DNA from: Prevotella sp. AGR2160
GTDB taxonomy: Bacteria > Bacteroidota > Bacteroidia > Bacteroidales > Bacteroidaceae
Direction: 5' to 3'
NCBI RefSeq assembly: GCF_000424185.1
Contig: NZ_AUJK01000001.1
Span: 124,001 to 188,000 of the forward strand
DNA length: 64,000 nucleotides
Shown here: positions 8,100 through 17,136 of the stretch, piece after piece
How the letters are laid out: each line of letters opens with the position of its first letter
Numbering within the stretch: the first letter of the stretch is position 1
Position numbers and translations under genes: made by a program
Notes under the pieces: generated by a model
What the model saw: the letters and a program-made list of their open reading frames with translations, nothing else
Database searches by the model: none
What the model was told of the DNA's origin: nothing

Positions 8100-8942
8100 T
8101 TATGCCTCGGGGACGGCAGCGTCCTCAGCGGCCTTCTTCGTCTTACGGATGGAACGCTTGCGCTTCGGCTTCTCCTCTTTGGTCACGGTCTTCACACCGG
8201 CCAACTCAGGATCGATGAGGATACGACCACAATACTCGCAGACGATGATCTTCTTGTGCATCTTGATGTCGAGCTGACGCTGTGGCGGGATCTTGTTGAA
8301 ACAACCACCACAGGCATCACGCTGCACGTAAACGATACCCAGACCATTACGGGCATTCTTGCGGATACGCTTGAAACTCTGAAGGAGACGGGGCTCAATC
8401 TTCTTCTCCAGCTCCTCAGCCTTGACCTTCAGCTTAGCCTCTTCATCCTTTGTCTCCTGCATCACCTCATCGAGTTCTCCACGCTTGTGCTCCAAATCAG
8501 CAGTGCGGTCCTCAATAGTAGACTGTGTGTTAGTGAGAGTCTGCTGCTTCTCAAAGACCTTCTGCTGGGCCTCCTTGATCTTTTTGTTGCACAGATCTAC
8601 CTCCAACTGCTGGAAGTCGATCTCCTTACTCAGCATGTCATACTCACGGTTGTTGGCTACCGTGTCCAACTGCTGATGATAACGCGCCAGAGAGGCCTGA
8701 GCATCCTGGATGTCGGCCTGGTTCTTGGCAATGGCATTGTTGAAACTGTCAATGTCCTGCTGGATATGCTCCGCACGTGTCTGAAGACCGGCGATCTCAT
8801 CCTCCAGCTCCTGCACTTCATAAGGTAACTCACCACGAAGGGCACGCTTCTCATCAATGGCAGAGAGCGTCTGCTGTAACTGGTAGAGGGTGGAGAGTTT
8901 CTCCTCTACCGTCATTTCTGTAGGATCTTTTTTTGTTGACAT
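8100..8942 (-). CDS. Coiled-coil protein with C-terminal C4 zinc ribbon
   Basis: 280 residues: a long coiled coil from about 10 to 180, then a zinc ribbon whose four cysteines are in CGGCF and, some 24 residues later, CEYCGR, and a basic Lys/Arg-rich tail. This is the putative zinc-ribbon family of Bacteroidetes and epsilon-proteobacteria (PF02591 type), suggested to bind nucleic acid or act with RNA-related factors; no precise function is established. It is co-transcribed with the Nif3-like gene upstream (21-nt gap), a frequently seen pair. A family B palindrome and a terminator follow. Confidence 0.88.
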   Translation of the reverse strand: MSTKKDPTEMTVEEKLSTLYQLQQTLSAIDEKRALRGELPYEVQELEDEIAGLQTRAEHIQQDIDSFNNAIAKNQADIQDAQASLARYHQQLDTVANNREYDMLSKEIDFQQLEVDLCNKKIKEAQQKVFEKQQTLTNTQSTIEDRTADLEHKRGELDEVMQETKDEEAKLKVKAEELEKKIEPRLLQSFKRIRKNARNGLGIVYVQRDACGGCFNKIPPQRQLDIKMHKKIIVCEYCGRILIDPELAGVKTVTKEEKPKRKRSIRKTKKAAEDAAVPEA

Positions 8943-8963
8943 ATCGTTTGTGATAAATATGAA

Positions 8964-9761
8964 TTAATGTTGATGAAAATACAAAATAGGATTCGTGTCT
9001 TCTTCCGTCACTACCGTCCTTAACTCCGGACAACTCTTCTGAAGAATCTCCTGTAACAGTTCTGAGGTATACTGCTCACTCTGGTAATGCCCAATGACAC
9101 AGAGCTGAATCTCCTGCTCATGGCCGAAATACTCATGATAATGCATCTCACCGGTCAGGAAGGCATCGGCTCCGGCTGCAAGGGCTGTCGGCAACAGGAA
9201 ACTGCCGGCGCCACCACAGAGGGCAACGGTCTCGATGGGACGGCGCAAGAGCTCATTGGTCATCACGCACTCCACCTTGAAGACACGCTGGACGAGCTCC
9301 ACGAAGTCATCGGCGGCGATCGGCTCGGCGAATCGTCCAAGGAGACCTTCCGATCCCCGCACACCTTCCACCTCCTGCTCCTTTCCAAGCGGGCGACAGT
9401 CGGACAGTCCGAGTTTCTCCGCGATCTTCCAGTTGACGCCACCCTGAGCGGCATCGAGATTCGTATGCATGGAGATGATGGCCAGGTCATGCTTGATGGC
9501 CTTGGCGACGACGCGCTGGACCATATCCTCCCCACTGATGCGGTGAAGGCCGTGGAAGAGCAGAGGATGGTGACTCACGATGAGGTTGCAGCCTTTTGAC
9601 AACGCCTCATCGACGATGGACTCCGTCACGTCAAGACACAATAAAGCCCCTGAGACTTCCGCCTCTGGTAATCCGATCTGCAGGCCGGCATGATCATAGC
9701 CTTCCTGCAGGGGCAGAGGCGCGAAACGTTCAAGGGCATGAAGTACATTTCCTAATTTCAC
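8964..9761 (-). CDS. Nif3-like dinuclear metal centre protein
   Basis: 265 residues from GTG 9761. A longer frame reaches TTG 9791, but that codon lies inside the promoter -7 box, so GTG beginning VKLGNVLHALE is chosen. NIF3/GTP cyclohydrolase I type 2 family motifs are visible: HAGLQIG, SHHPLLFHG, MHTNLDAAQGG, TGEMHYHE and GHYQSEQY, which supply the two-metal ligands. It is shorter than forms with an inserted PII-like domain. Function is poorly known; the family is nearly universal. It leads a two-gene transcript with the zinc-ribbon protein. Confidence 0.9.
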   Translation of the reverse strand: MKLGNVLHALERFAPLPLQEGYDHAGLQIGLPEAEVSGALLCLDVTESIVDEALSKGCNLIVSHHPLLFHGLHRISGEDMVQRVVAKAIKHDLAIISMHTNLDAAQGGVNWKIAEKLGLSDCRPLGKEQEVEGVRGSEGLLGRFAEPIAADDFVELVQRVFKVECVMTNELLRRPIETVALCGGAGSFLLPTALAAGADAFLTGEMHYHEYFGHEQEIQLCVIGHYQSEQYTSELLQEILQKSCPELRTVVTEEDTNPILYFHQH

Positions 9762-9780
9762 GCTAAAATGTTTTAGGTTG

Positions 9781-9812
9781 CAAAAGTACAATTTTTATTT
9801 GAGACCTACAAA
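9781..9812 (-). promoter_or_regulatory. Promoter for the Nif3-like/zinc-ribbon operon
   Basis: On the minus strand TTTG (9812-9809), exactly 20 nt, TACTTTTG (9788-9781). This consensus match decides the start codon, because the upstream TTG at 9791 would precede transcription. Confidence 0.75.
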
Positions 9813-9837
9813 CTTTTCTCTTTTTTTTTCGCTTTTC

Positions 9838-9869
9838 GTTGGTGGTATCAATTTTTTTAACTAGATTTG
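9838..9869 (+). promoter_or_regulatory. Promoter for aguA-aguB
   Basis: GTTG at 9838-9841, 20 nt, TAGATTTG at 9862-9869; leader of about 45 nt. It diverges from the Nif3 promoter. Confidence 0.65.
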
Positions 9870-9918
9870 CATCAGATAACGCAGTATCAACATTGTTCAA
9901 CCCTTAAAACCGAAGAAG

Positions 9919-11034
9919 ATGAATGTAACCTTACAAAGTGATTTTATTTTGCCTCCGGAATGGGACCGACAGAGCGGTATCATGCTCACATGGCCTCATG
10001 AACATACCGACTGGAAACCCTATCTCCAGGAAATCACGGAGACCTTTCTACAACTTGCCGACATCATCACACGGCATGAGAAACTCATCATCGCTACACC
10101 TGAGCCGGAGAAGGTAGAGAAACAGTTGAAGGACAGACTGAACGAGGAACAGATGAAAAAAGTCAAATGCTATGCCGTCGACACCGATGACACATGGGCC
10201 CGTGACCATGGTCCGATCACACTGGTATCTACGGGTAAAGCCCATGTTTGGCAGGTGCCGATCCACATGCTCGACTTCAACTTCAACGGATGGGGAGAGA
10301 AATATCCTTATGACAAGGATAACCGCATCAACCTGCAGCTCTATTATGCCGGTGCCTTCAAGGCCGTCTTGGAGAACCACACGGACTTCACGCTCGAAGG
10401 TGGTGCCATTGAGAGCGACGGAAAGGGATCGATCTTCACCACTTCCATGTGCATGCTGGCTCCTCATCGCAATGAGCCTTTGACAAAGAAAGACATCGAT
10501 GAGCGACTGCGCATCCTCTTCCATGCCCAGCGCGTGGTATGGATCGACCACGGACACCTCATCGGCGATGATACCGACGGACATATCGACACCATCGTTC
10601 GCCTCGCGCCCAATGACACCTTATTATATATCGAGCCCGGTGACAAGAGCGATCCTCAACACGACGACTTCGTCAAACTGGAAGAGCAGCTGAAGACGCT
10701 CCGTACCCTCGACGGAAAGCCCTACCGGTTGATTCCGTTGCCCATGCCCGATGCCATCTACGACGGTGACGACCGTCTGCCGGCCACCTATGCCAACTTC
10801 CTCATCATCAATGGCGCCGTCATCGTGCCGACCTACGGACAGCCGGAGAAAGATGAAAGGGCCAAAGAGCAGATCCAGAAGGCCTTCCCCGGCAGGACCG
10901 TCATCGGCGTTGATGCCCGTACTGTCATCCGTCAGCACGGTTCCATCCACTGCCTCACGATGCAACTGCCTAAGGGGGCTATCCGCACACATACCAATTT
11001 CAACTGGGCTCAAGGAGCCTCTATCGCCCAATAA
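9919..11034 (+). CDS. aguA: Agmatine deiminase
   Basis: 371 residues, the normal length of the agmatine deiminase branch of the peptidylarginine deiminase superfamily. Opening PPEWDRQSGIMLTWPH, RDHGPI near 96, the LEGGAIESDGKGS segment near 158 and DTDGHIDT near 218 are typical; the catalytic cysteine is Cys345 in GSIHC. It converts agmatine to N-carbamoylputrescine plus ammonia in the cytosol. The aguB gene follows after 19 nt, so the two steps from agmatine to putrescine form one operon. Confidence 0.95.
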   Translation: MNVTLQSDFILPPEWDRQSGIMLTWPHEHTDWKPYLQEITETFLQLADIITRHEKLIIATPEPEKVEKQLKDRLNEEQMKKVKCYAVDTDDTWARDHGPITLVSTGKAHVWQVPIHMLDFNFNGWGEKYPYDKDNRINLQLYYAGAFKAVLENHTDFTLEGGAIESDGKGSIFTTSMCMLAPHRNEPLTKKDIDERLRILFHAQRVVWIDHGHLIGDDTDGHIDTIVRLAPNDTLLYIEPGDKSDPQHDDFVKLEEQLKTLRTLDGKPYRLIPLPMPDAIYDGDDRLPATYANFLIINGAVIVPTYGQPEKDERAKEQIQKAFPGRTVIGVDARTVIRQHGSIHCLTMQLPKGAIRTHTNFNWAQGASIAQ

Positions 11035-11053
11035 GCCCTTGATCAACAACAAT

Positions 11054-11941
11054 ATGACCAAAGAACTCAAAATCGGACTCTTACAACTGTCCAAGTCCGC
11101 CGACGTGAAAGAAAATCTCCGACGGACGGCAGAAGAGATCACGGACCTCGCCCACCGCGGCGCTGAACTCATCGTACTGCAGGAACTGCATAACTCCCTC
11201 TATTTCTGTCAAGTGGAAGATGTCAACAACTTCAACCTCGCCGAGCCGATCCCCGGTCCGTCCACGGCCTTCTACGGAGAGCTGGCACGGGAGTTGAATG
11301 TCGTCATTGTCACGTCACTCTTCGAGAAACGGGCGCCGGGACTCTATCATAACACCGCTGTGGTGATGGAGCGCGACGGCTCCATCGCCGGTATATACCG
11401 TAAGATGCATATCCCTGATGACCCGGCCTATTATGAGAAATTCTATTTTACCCCCGGCGATCTCGGCTTCCACCCCATCGACACCAGTGTGGGATGTCTC
11501 GGCGTCCTCGTCTGCTGGGACCAGTGGTACCCCGAAGCCGCACGACTCATGGCCCTGCAGGGCGCGGAAATTCTCATCTACCCTACCGCCATCGGTTATG
11601 AGACGAGTGACACGCCGGAGGAACAGCAACGGCAGCGGGAAGCCTGGACGACCGTACAACGCGGGCATGCCGTGGCTAACGGCCTCCCCGTGGTGACCGT
11701 CAACCGCGTGGGCTTTGAGCCCGACCCGAGTGGTCAGACCAAAGGTATTATGTTCTGGGGCAGCAGCATGGTCGTAGGACCGCAAGGCGAACTCCTCTAC
11801 CGTGCTTCTGATAACGAGGAAGAGAGCATCGTGGTCAACATCGACCTCGAGCACAGCGAGCAGGTCCGCCGCTGGTGGCCCTTCCTCCGTGACCGCCGTA
11901 TCGACCAATACGGAGGGATCACACAACGGTACATTGATTAG
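11054..11941 (+). CDS. aguB: N-carbamoylputrescine amidase
   Basis: 295 residues from ATG 11054 (MTKELKIGLLQL); the open frame extends upstream into aguA but without homology. The carbon-nitrogen hydrolase triad is visible as Glu44 (VLQELH), Lys117 (YRKMHIPDD) and Cys154 (VLVCWDQWYP). It hydrolyses N-carbamoylputrescine to putrescine, CO2 and ammonia, completing the route begun by AguA, and so feeds polyamine synthesis. The strongly conserved WDQWYPE sequence distinguishes it from generic nitrilases. Confidence 0.95.
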   Translation: MTKELKIGLLQLSKSADVKENLRRTAEEITDLAHRGAELIVLQELHNSLYFCQVEDVNNFNLAEPIPGPSTAFYGELARELNVVIVTSLFEKRAPGLYHNTAVVMERDGSIAGIYRKMHIPDDPAYYEKFYFTPGDLGFHPIDTSVGCLGVLVCWDQWYPEAARLMALQGAEILIYPTAIGYETSDTPEEQQRQREAWTTVQRGHAVANGLPVVTVNRVGFEPDPSGQTKGIMFWGSSMVVGPQGELLYRASDNEEESIVVNIDLEHSEQVRRWWPFLRDRRIDQYGGITQRYID

Positions 11942-12015
11942 AAGTAAAAAAGTAAAAAAGTAAACGTCGGCAGTTGCGGCAGCTTTACTTTTTTACTTCT
12001 TTACTTTTTTACTTT
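11941..12015. terminator. Bidirectional terminator between aguB and the permease gene
   Basis: GAAGTAAAAAAGTAAA (11941-11956) pairs with TTTACTTTTTTACTTC (11984-11999); further GTAAAAAAG/CTTTTTTAC copies extend it to 12015. It lies between convergent genes and resembles the ACTTTTTTAC tails next to family B repeats. Confidence 0.7.
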
Positions 12016-12019
12016 TAAA

Positions 12020-13294
12020 TTATTTTTTCCCGAATTCGGGATCAATATGTACGAGTTTTGTTACGATGTAAGTAACTAAACAGAATGCCATGACCAACAC
12101 AAAATACATCCGATATCCCATCTGCTCCTGCATCCATCCACTCACCAAACCCGGCAACATCAGACTGGCCGTCATGAAGAAGGTACAAAGCGCATAATGA
12201 CTCGTTTTGTAATCTCCTTGGGAGAAATAAATGAGGTAAAGCATATAAGCCGTGAAACCGAATCCGTAGCCAAACTGTTCAAAGAACAGGCAAGCGCTTA
12301 CAATCATCAGATTGTTCGTCATGGAATAACTCAGATAGACATATACGAGATCGGGGATCGTGATGGCACAGACCATCGGCCACAGCCAACGCCGCAAGCC
12401 ATCACGGGAGACGGCCATGCCACCGAGGATACCACCGAGCAGAAGACCGATGACACCCACTGTTCCTGACACGAAACCATATTCCTGGGGAGAGAGCCCG
12501 AGACCGCCGTTCGACGCGGAGTCAATGAGGAACAACGGCGTGATCTTCGTCAGAAAGCCCTCAGGCATACGGTAGAACAACATGAACAGTATCGCGGTCA
12601 CGATATACGGTTTGGTGAAGAACGTCACAATCGTCTGACCCAACTCATGCCATACATCATTCATGGTGACGCCCTTACGCGGATGATCCTCCCGGGGATG
12701 AGGAAGGATAAACCGGTGCCAGAGCCACAGGGCAATGAACAATCCCGTCAGGCCATAGAAAGTAAGGCTCCAGGACAGTCGGATACTGTTCCGGAACAAC
12801 ACCTGCAGGTTTCCGGCAACCATCACGAGGACGCCCTGACCGAAGATCATCGCGAAACGATAGAACGTGCTGCGAATCCCGACGAAGAGGCTCTGGTCAT
12901 GCTGCGACAAGCCTAACATATAAAAGCCGTCGGCGGCAATATCATGCGTCGCACTGGAGAACGCCATCAGGAAGAAGAAGAACATCGTCGACTGGAACCA
13001 CCAATGGGTGGGGATCGTAAAAGCCACACCCGCCAGGGCGGCACCGATGAACAGCTCCATCGCCACGACCCAGAAACGCTTCGTCCGGATGATATCGACG
13101 AAAGGACTCCACAACGGCTTGATGAGCCACGGCAGGTTCAGCCATGTCGTATAGAATGTGATGGCGGCATTGCTCAGGCCCATCTGCTTGTACATCACCA
13201 ATGAGACAACGGTGACGATGACATTCGGTATTCCCTCCGCGAAATAGAGGGAGGGCACCCAGGCCCATGGATTGATAGATGGTCGTTTCTTCAT
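12020..13294 (-). CDS. AmpG-like MFS permease, probable muropeptide importer
   Basis: 424 residues from ATG 13294 (MKKRPSINPWAWVPSLYFAEGIP); a longer frame exists but overlaps the previous gene. Twelve hydrophobic segments and the AmpG/PAT1-type features YFAEGIP, LPWLIKPLWSPFVD and HDIAADGFY are visible. AmpG proteins import anhydromuropeptides from cell-wall turnover. The ATG overlaps the stop of the large fusion gene (ATGA), so translation is coupled to a protein that contains a SpoIID lytic domain; that context favours wall recycling. The substrate is inferred. Confidence 0.82.
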   Translation of the reverse strand: MKKRPSINPWAWVPSLYFAEGIPNVIVTVVSLVMYKQMGLSNAAITFYTTWLNLPWLIKPLWSPFVDIIRTKRFWVVAMELFIGAALAGVAFTIPTHWWFQSTMFFFFLMAFSSATHDIAADGFYMLGLSQHDQSLFVGIRSTFYRFAMIFGQGVLVMVAGNLQVLFRNSIRLSWSLTFYGLTGLFIALWLWHRFILPHPREDHPRKGVTMNDVWHELGQTIVTFFTKPYIVTAILFMLFYRMPEGFLTKITPLFLIDSASNGGLGLSPQEYGFVSGTVGVIGLLLGGILGGMAVSRDGLRRWLWPMVCAITIPDLVYVYLSYSMTNNLMIVSACLFFEQFGYGFGFTAYMLYLIYFSQGDYKTSHYALCTFFMTASLMLPGLVSGWMQEQMGYRMYFVLVMAFCLVTYIVTKLVHIDPEFGKK

Positions 13295-16200
13295 ATCGTT
13301 TCGATGGTTGTATGCTGATAATAATGTTTCAAAATTTCCTCGTAGCTGTATCCCTGCTCGCCCATCACGGCAGCACCGATCTGACAGAGACCGACACCAT
13401 GGCCCCAACCGGCTCCGGTAAGGACGAAGGCGGAAGGTACAGCGGCTCTGTCTTTCGTCTGATCCTCAAAGACCTTGTCGACAACGAAAGCGGAACTATA
13501 GAGATGACTGTCACTGAGGGCCCGCCGGATCTCCAACTCCTTGCCGATCACTACCGTTCCTTCCGTTCCCACAATCTGCAACTTCCAGATTCGTCCGCTC
13601 TTGCCACGGGCCAGCGGTACGAGGTCCGTAATGGCACCGACAACGATCTGACACTTGTCTCTCAACAACTGCTGCAGATGCTCCTGCGGCACCGTCTCTT
13701 TCCAACGATAGAAGTCGGTGGTCTCCTGGTCATAGTCATTGAGGACCTGAGAGAGGATCTTCTCATCATGGGTGTTGCAGAAAGCGGGAGGTGCCGTGCG
13801 GATCCAACGGTCGGCATTGGCCTCTACGGTAAGATCGGGAACGACGGTATCGCGGTCATCCCGTATGGCTTTCAGATAGGCCTTCGGCTCAGCCTCCCAA
13901 CAATACTGATACTCCTCACTCACGCCACCGCAGCTCTTGCTGAAACGGGCATCGACGATCTCACCATCACTGACGAGGACCTGCCCGTAGGTAGCTTCCA
14001 CAGCCTCACGGACATGCTCACTCGTCTCCTTGGTAATGCCTTGATAACGCTGACAGTGATCATCGGCACAGACATCAAAGAGGGTGTGATCCGTACGGTC
14101 GTACCAACGGATATGCTCGCCATGGGTAATGGGACCCTCTGAGACAGGAGATCCGGTCATACTCTTTTGCGGCGCTTTTTCCTCCCGGAGGATATGCATG
14201 AGCCAACTGCGGGAGATCACGGCATGGGCCTTCAACAGCTCCAGACTCGACGTGGCACTCATCTCACTCGAGATGACACTCTCCAGATAAGTCTCCACTC
14301 GAAGGATATTGATGGCGTAGATCCGCGGCTCAGCCTCCGGACCTTCTTCCTCCCGGTCCTTCCCATCAAGTCCGACACAGAGTTTCAATTTTCCGGAGAA
14401 GGTCTGACGCTCTTTGCGCTGCCAGTGGAAATGGACCCCGATGACGACATCATCAATGGAGAAGGAACACGAGCTGGCATAAGGCGCCAGCAACAATTCC
14501 TGATCCTCACAGGCTTTGCCGTCCCACAACAGTTCGCCCTTCGCAGAGAGCGCTACGGTATGGTCGCCTTCTATATGCTCGCCATTTCTGACATAAGCTC
14601 CATGGAAAGAAACATGCAACTCCTTGGCTCCGACAATACCAACCTTTACCTCCGGCTCACGGACCTTCTGGATGATCGTTTCATAAGTTTCATCGGAAAC
14701 ACACATTTCTTTCAATATCGAAATATATCGCGCTTCGGTCAGTTTCTCGAAATCCTCCTTACGTGGAAGGATGGCAAGTCCCGACATATCAAGGGCTCCG
14801 GGACTGATGAGCAACTGGTCGTCACCCGTAGCATAATAGCAATCGGGACGATGTTTTTCGCGCGGGAAAATAACAGTTATATATTCCTCCATGCCACGGT
14901 CAAACCAAGCTACGATATTCATCATCGGCTCGGTCTCGTCCTCTCGTTGCGGAAGTGCACGATAGAGGCGCCGGAAGAGGCGCAGACCGATCTCTTTCTC
15001 TAAGGTACGGATGGCAAAGGCATGACAAGGATAGTCGCGCAAGGCCAGCAACTGACCGTGATAGTCAAAGTCGACAAGGACGGTCGCATCTTTCTGCTCA
15101 TCCCACCAGTTCTGTTCCAATGGGGTCAGTCCACTCGTTCCTCCCTGGAAATGGAGATGGTCAGGAGCACTGGCGCCACATTTCGGACCATTATAGAAGA
15201 ACATCATATCCGGCTCATGATCCAAGAGCTGAAAAAGTTCCCCATACGTCTCCTCGATATGCTGCGGCTGATGCTTACGGGCCGGAATGGTGAAATGCTC
15301 GGGAAGGATGGGGAAAGGATTGACCAGTAGATGATAATCGCCATCCAACGGCATACTCTGCTGTTCCTTGGGGCGGTTCTCGTCACAGAGGAAACAAGGC
15401 CGCTGGGCGATCGTCGCATGATCCACCTTCGCGCCCGTACTCACGATACGGGCCGGATTCCACTGTGCGCGCAACTTCCCGAGGGCACGGACCTGGACAC
15501 CCTGCAGATCGGTATAACGCTGTTCCACCTCCGGCCAGATACGCAACTGATGCTCGAAGAAACGGTCGAAAGCGGTCTGCTGGTCTAAATCAATATACTT
15601 ATTCTCGCGGATGCGAGCCTCGAGTTCCATCGTCCGGATCTCATCCTTATAGTGATTGTTCCGATTCACTTTCTCCTGTGACAGGTCGGCATCACTGTTG
15701 CCTCCCCACCGACGACAGAGATAAAGCTCGTCATAGATACGACCGATGCGATAGTGACGACTGAACCACAGGCCCAGGGCATAATCCTCACCATAACTGG
15801 TATTGGGGAACTGCACCTGACGGACCAACGGCGTGAAGAAGGCACGGGGGGCACCGAGGCCATTGATACGCAAGGCATTGTTGGCACCATTCTCCAAGGT
15901 CCATTCATGATGGTCGATAAGGCCGGGAGGAAGGGTATTCAGTGAGAAATCACACATCCGATAGGCTCCGATGACCATCGCTGCCTTCTGATCATAGAAA
16001 GCCTTGACGATCTTCTCCACGGTATGTGGGGAGGAATAGAGATCATCGGAATCGAGCTGGATGGCAAAACGGCCGCAGGCTGCGGAATTGACCGCCTCAT
16101 CCCAACAACCGCCAATACCAAGTTCCTGACGCTCGGGAACGATGACCACCAGTCGGTCCCCATATTTCTCTTTCAAAGAGGCCAACACGTCGGCAGTGCC

Positions 16201-16989
16201 ATCGGTACTGTGGTTATCAACGACAATCACATTATAGTCGAAAGGTGCCTCTTGTTCACAGGCACTCTTCACGGCATCACCAATGGTCTTGACACGATTG
16301 TATACGGGAATCACCACACTGGCCTCACGGTCGAAGGGCTGCTCATGTAAATCGGGAGTCTGATAACCTTTGGAGTCGACCAAGGCGCCCAGACGCCAAA
16401 GATGATCCGTGACGACCTGCTCCATCTCGATCTGTACCTCACGGTTTCGGGGATTGACATAATCAAACTGTTTCTCGCCACTCTTCCGGAGATCCTGAGC
16501 TTCCGCGGTATAGAGATATTCGTTCACATGGAATATCGTGGACTCACGGGAGACAAAAAGGCGGAAACTGTACCAACCGGCATATTGAAGTTGCACTTCC
16601 TCTTTACCATCCCATACCGATGGACATTGGATGGTCGGACTTTGATAAGCATATTCCTCCAAGAGCTCCCGACGCAGAAGGATGACAGGACCAAAATCGA
16701 AATCATCACGCAACGATCCCTTCTGATAATCGATAACCGGATGATGCTGCCGCTGGCCTTCACTGATCTCATCATAGTCGGCATAGACAATACCGGCATT
16801 CGTCTCTTCTGCCACTCGGACAAGCCGTTGAAGGGCATTGGGCCCCCATGTGATGGAAGTATCCTGCAAGAGTAGGAGAATATATTTCTTATTGGTTTTC
16901 TTCAAGAGACCCCTCAAGGCCGCGTCGGACACCAGACCGCCATGAACGGGGGAATCGGAGAAGAAGATATCTACTTGTCGTTTGATCAT
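13291..16989 (-). CDS. Three-module protein: glycosyltransferase 2 / DUF4922 HIT-like / SpoIID
   Basis: 1232 residues. Residues 1-210 look like a GT2-like half without clear catalytic motifs; 222-450 are a full GT2 domain (VVIPVYNR, VVDNHSTDGT, QLDSDDLY, SYGEDYALG). Residues 515-790 are DUF4922, related to GalT/Ap4A phosphorylase folds, with CFLC near 532, LPEHFTIP near 562 and GASAPDHLHFQ at 605-615. From about 795 follows SpoIID/LytB, with the likely catalytic Glu909 in SSEM and GWGHGVGLCQ near the end. The fusion is seen in other Bacteroidetes. Coupling by ATGA to an AmpG-like permease suggests peptidoglycan turnover or recycling. No signal peptide was seen, odd for a wall enzyme. Confidence 0.88.
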   Translation of the reverse strand: MIKRQVDIFFSDSPVHGGLVSDAALRGLLKKTNKKYILLLLQDTSITWGPNALQRLVRVAEETNAGIVYADYDEISEGQRQHHPVIDYQKGSLRDDFDFGPVILLRRELLEEYAYQSPTIQCPSVWDGKEEVQLQYAGWYSFRLFVSRESTIFHVNEYLYTAEAQDLRKSGEKQFDYVNPRNREVQIEMEQVVTDHLWRLGALVDSKGYQTPDLHEQPFDREASVVIPVYNRVKTIGDAVKSACEQEAPFDYNVIVVDNHSTDGTADVLASLKEKYGDRLVVIVPERQELGIGGCWDEAVNSAACGRFAIQLDSDDLYSSPHTVEKIVKAFYDQKAAMVIGAYRMCDFSLNTLPPGLIDHHEWTLENGANNALRINGLGAPRAFFTPLVRQVQFPNTSYGEDYALGLWFSRHYRIGRIYDELYLCRRWGGNSDADLSQEKVNRNNHYKDEIRTMELEARIRENKYIDLDQQTAFDRFFEHQLRIWPEVEQRYTDLQGVQVRALGKLRAQWNPARIVSTGAKVDHATIAQRPCFLCDENRPKEQQSMPLDGDYHLLVNPFPILPEHFTIPARKHQPQHIEETYGELFQLLDHEPDMMFFYNGPKCGASAPDHLHFQGGTSGLTPLEQNWWDEQKDATVLVDFDYHGQLLALRDYPCHAFAIRTLEKEIGLRLFRRLYRALPQREDETEPMMNIVAWFDRGMEEYITVIFPREKHRPDCYYATGDDQLLISPGALDMSGLAILPRKEDFEKLTEARYISILKEMCVSDETYETIIQKVREPEVKVGIVGAKELHVSFHGAYVRNGEHIEGDHTVALSAKGELLWDGKACEDQELLLAPYASSCSFSIDDVVIGVHFHWQRKERQTFSGKLKLCVGLDGKDREEEGPEAEPRIYAINILRVETYLESVISSEMSATSSLELLKAHAVISRSWLMHILREEKAPQKSMTGSPVSEGPITHGEHIRWYDRTDHTLFDVCADDHCQRYQGITKETSEHVREAVEATYGQVLVSDGEIVDARFSKSCGGVSEEYQYCWEAEPKAYLKAIRDDRDTVVPDLTVEANADRWIRTAPPAFCNTHDEKILSQVLNDYDQETTDFYRWKETVPQEHLQQLLRDKCQIVVGAITDLVPLARGKSGRIWKLQIVGTEGTVVIGKELEIRRALSDSHLYSSAFVVDKVFEDQTKDRAAVPSAFVLTGAGWGHGVGLCQIGAAVMGEQGYSYEEILKHYYQHTTIETI

Positions 16990-17029
16990 TTTCTTGTTGA
17001 ATTGTTCTTATTGCTTCGTATTCAAGCGA

Positions 17030-17037
17030 CAAAGTTA
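17030..17037 (-). promoter_or_regulatory. -7 box TAACTTTG before the fusion gene
   Basis: TAACTTTG on the minus strand, about 40 nt before the ATG at 16989; no convincing -33 element. Confidence 0.45.
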
Positions 17038-17097
17038 CAAAAAAATCAGCACAACGGAGCAGGGGAGACACATAATTATAAAAAATAAAAAGCCTTT

Positions 17098-17129
17098 CTT
17101 GGTCATTCGGGAAAAATATCGTAATTTTG
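17098..17129 (+). promoter_or_regulatory. Promoter for rlmN
   Basis: CTTG at 17098-17101, 20 nt, TAATTTTG at 17122-17129. The ATG at 17137 follows after 7 nt, implying a leader of only a few bases. Confidence 0.65.
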
Positions 17130-17136
17130 CATTGTT

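Noticed and set aside
9762..9791. Upstream TTG start for the Nif3-like protein
   Set aside because: The TTG lies next to the -7 box TACTTTTG; the GTG at 9761 is the first start after transcription begins.
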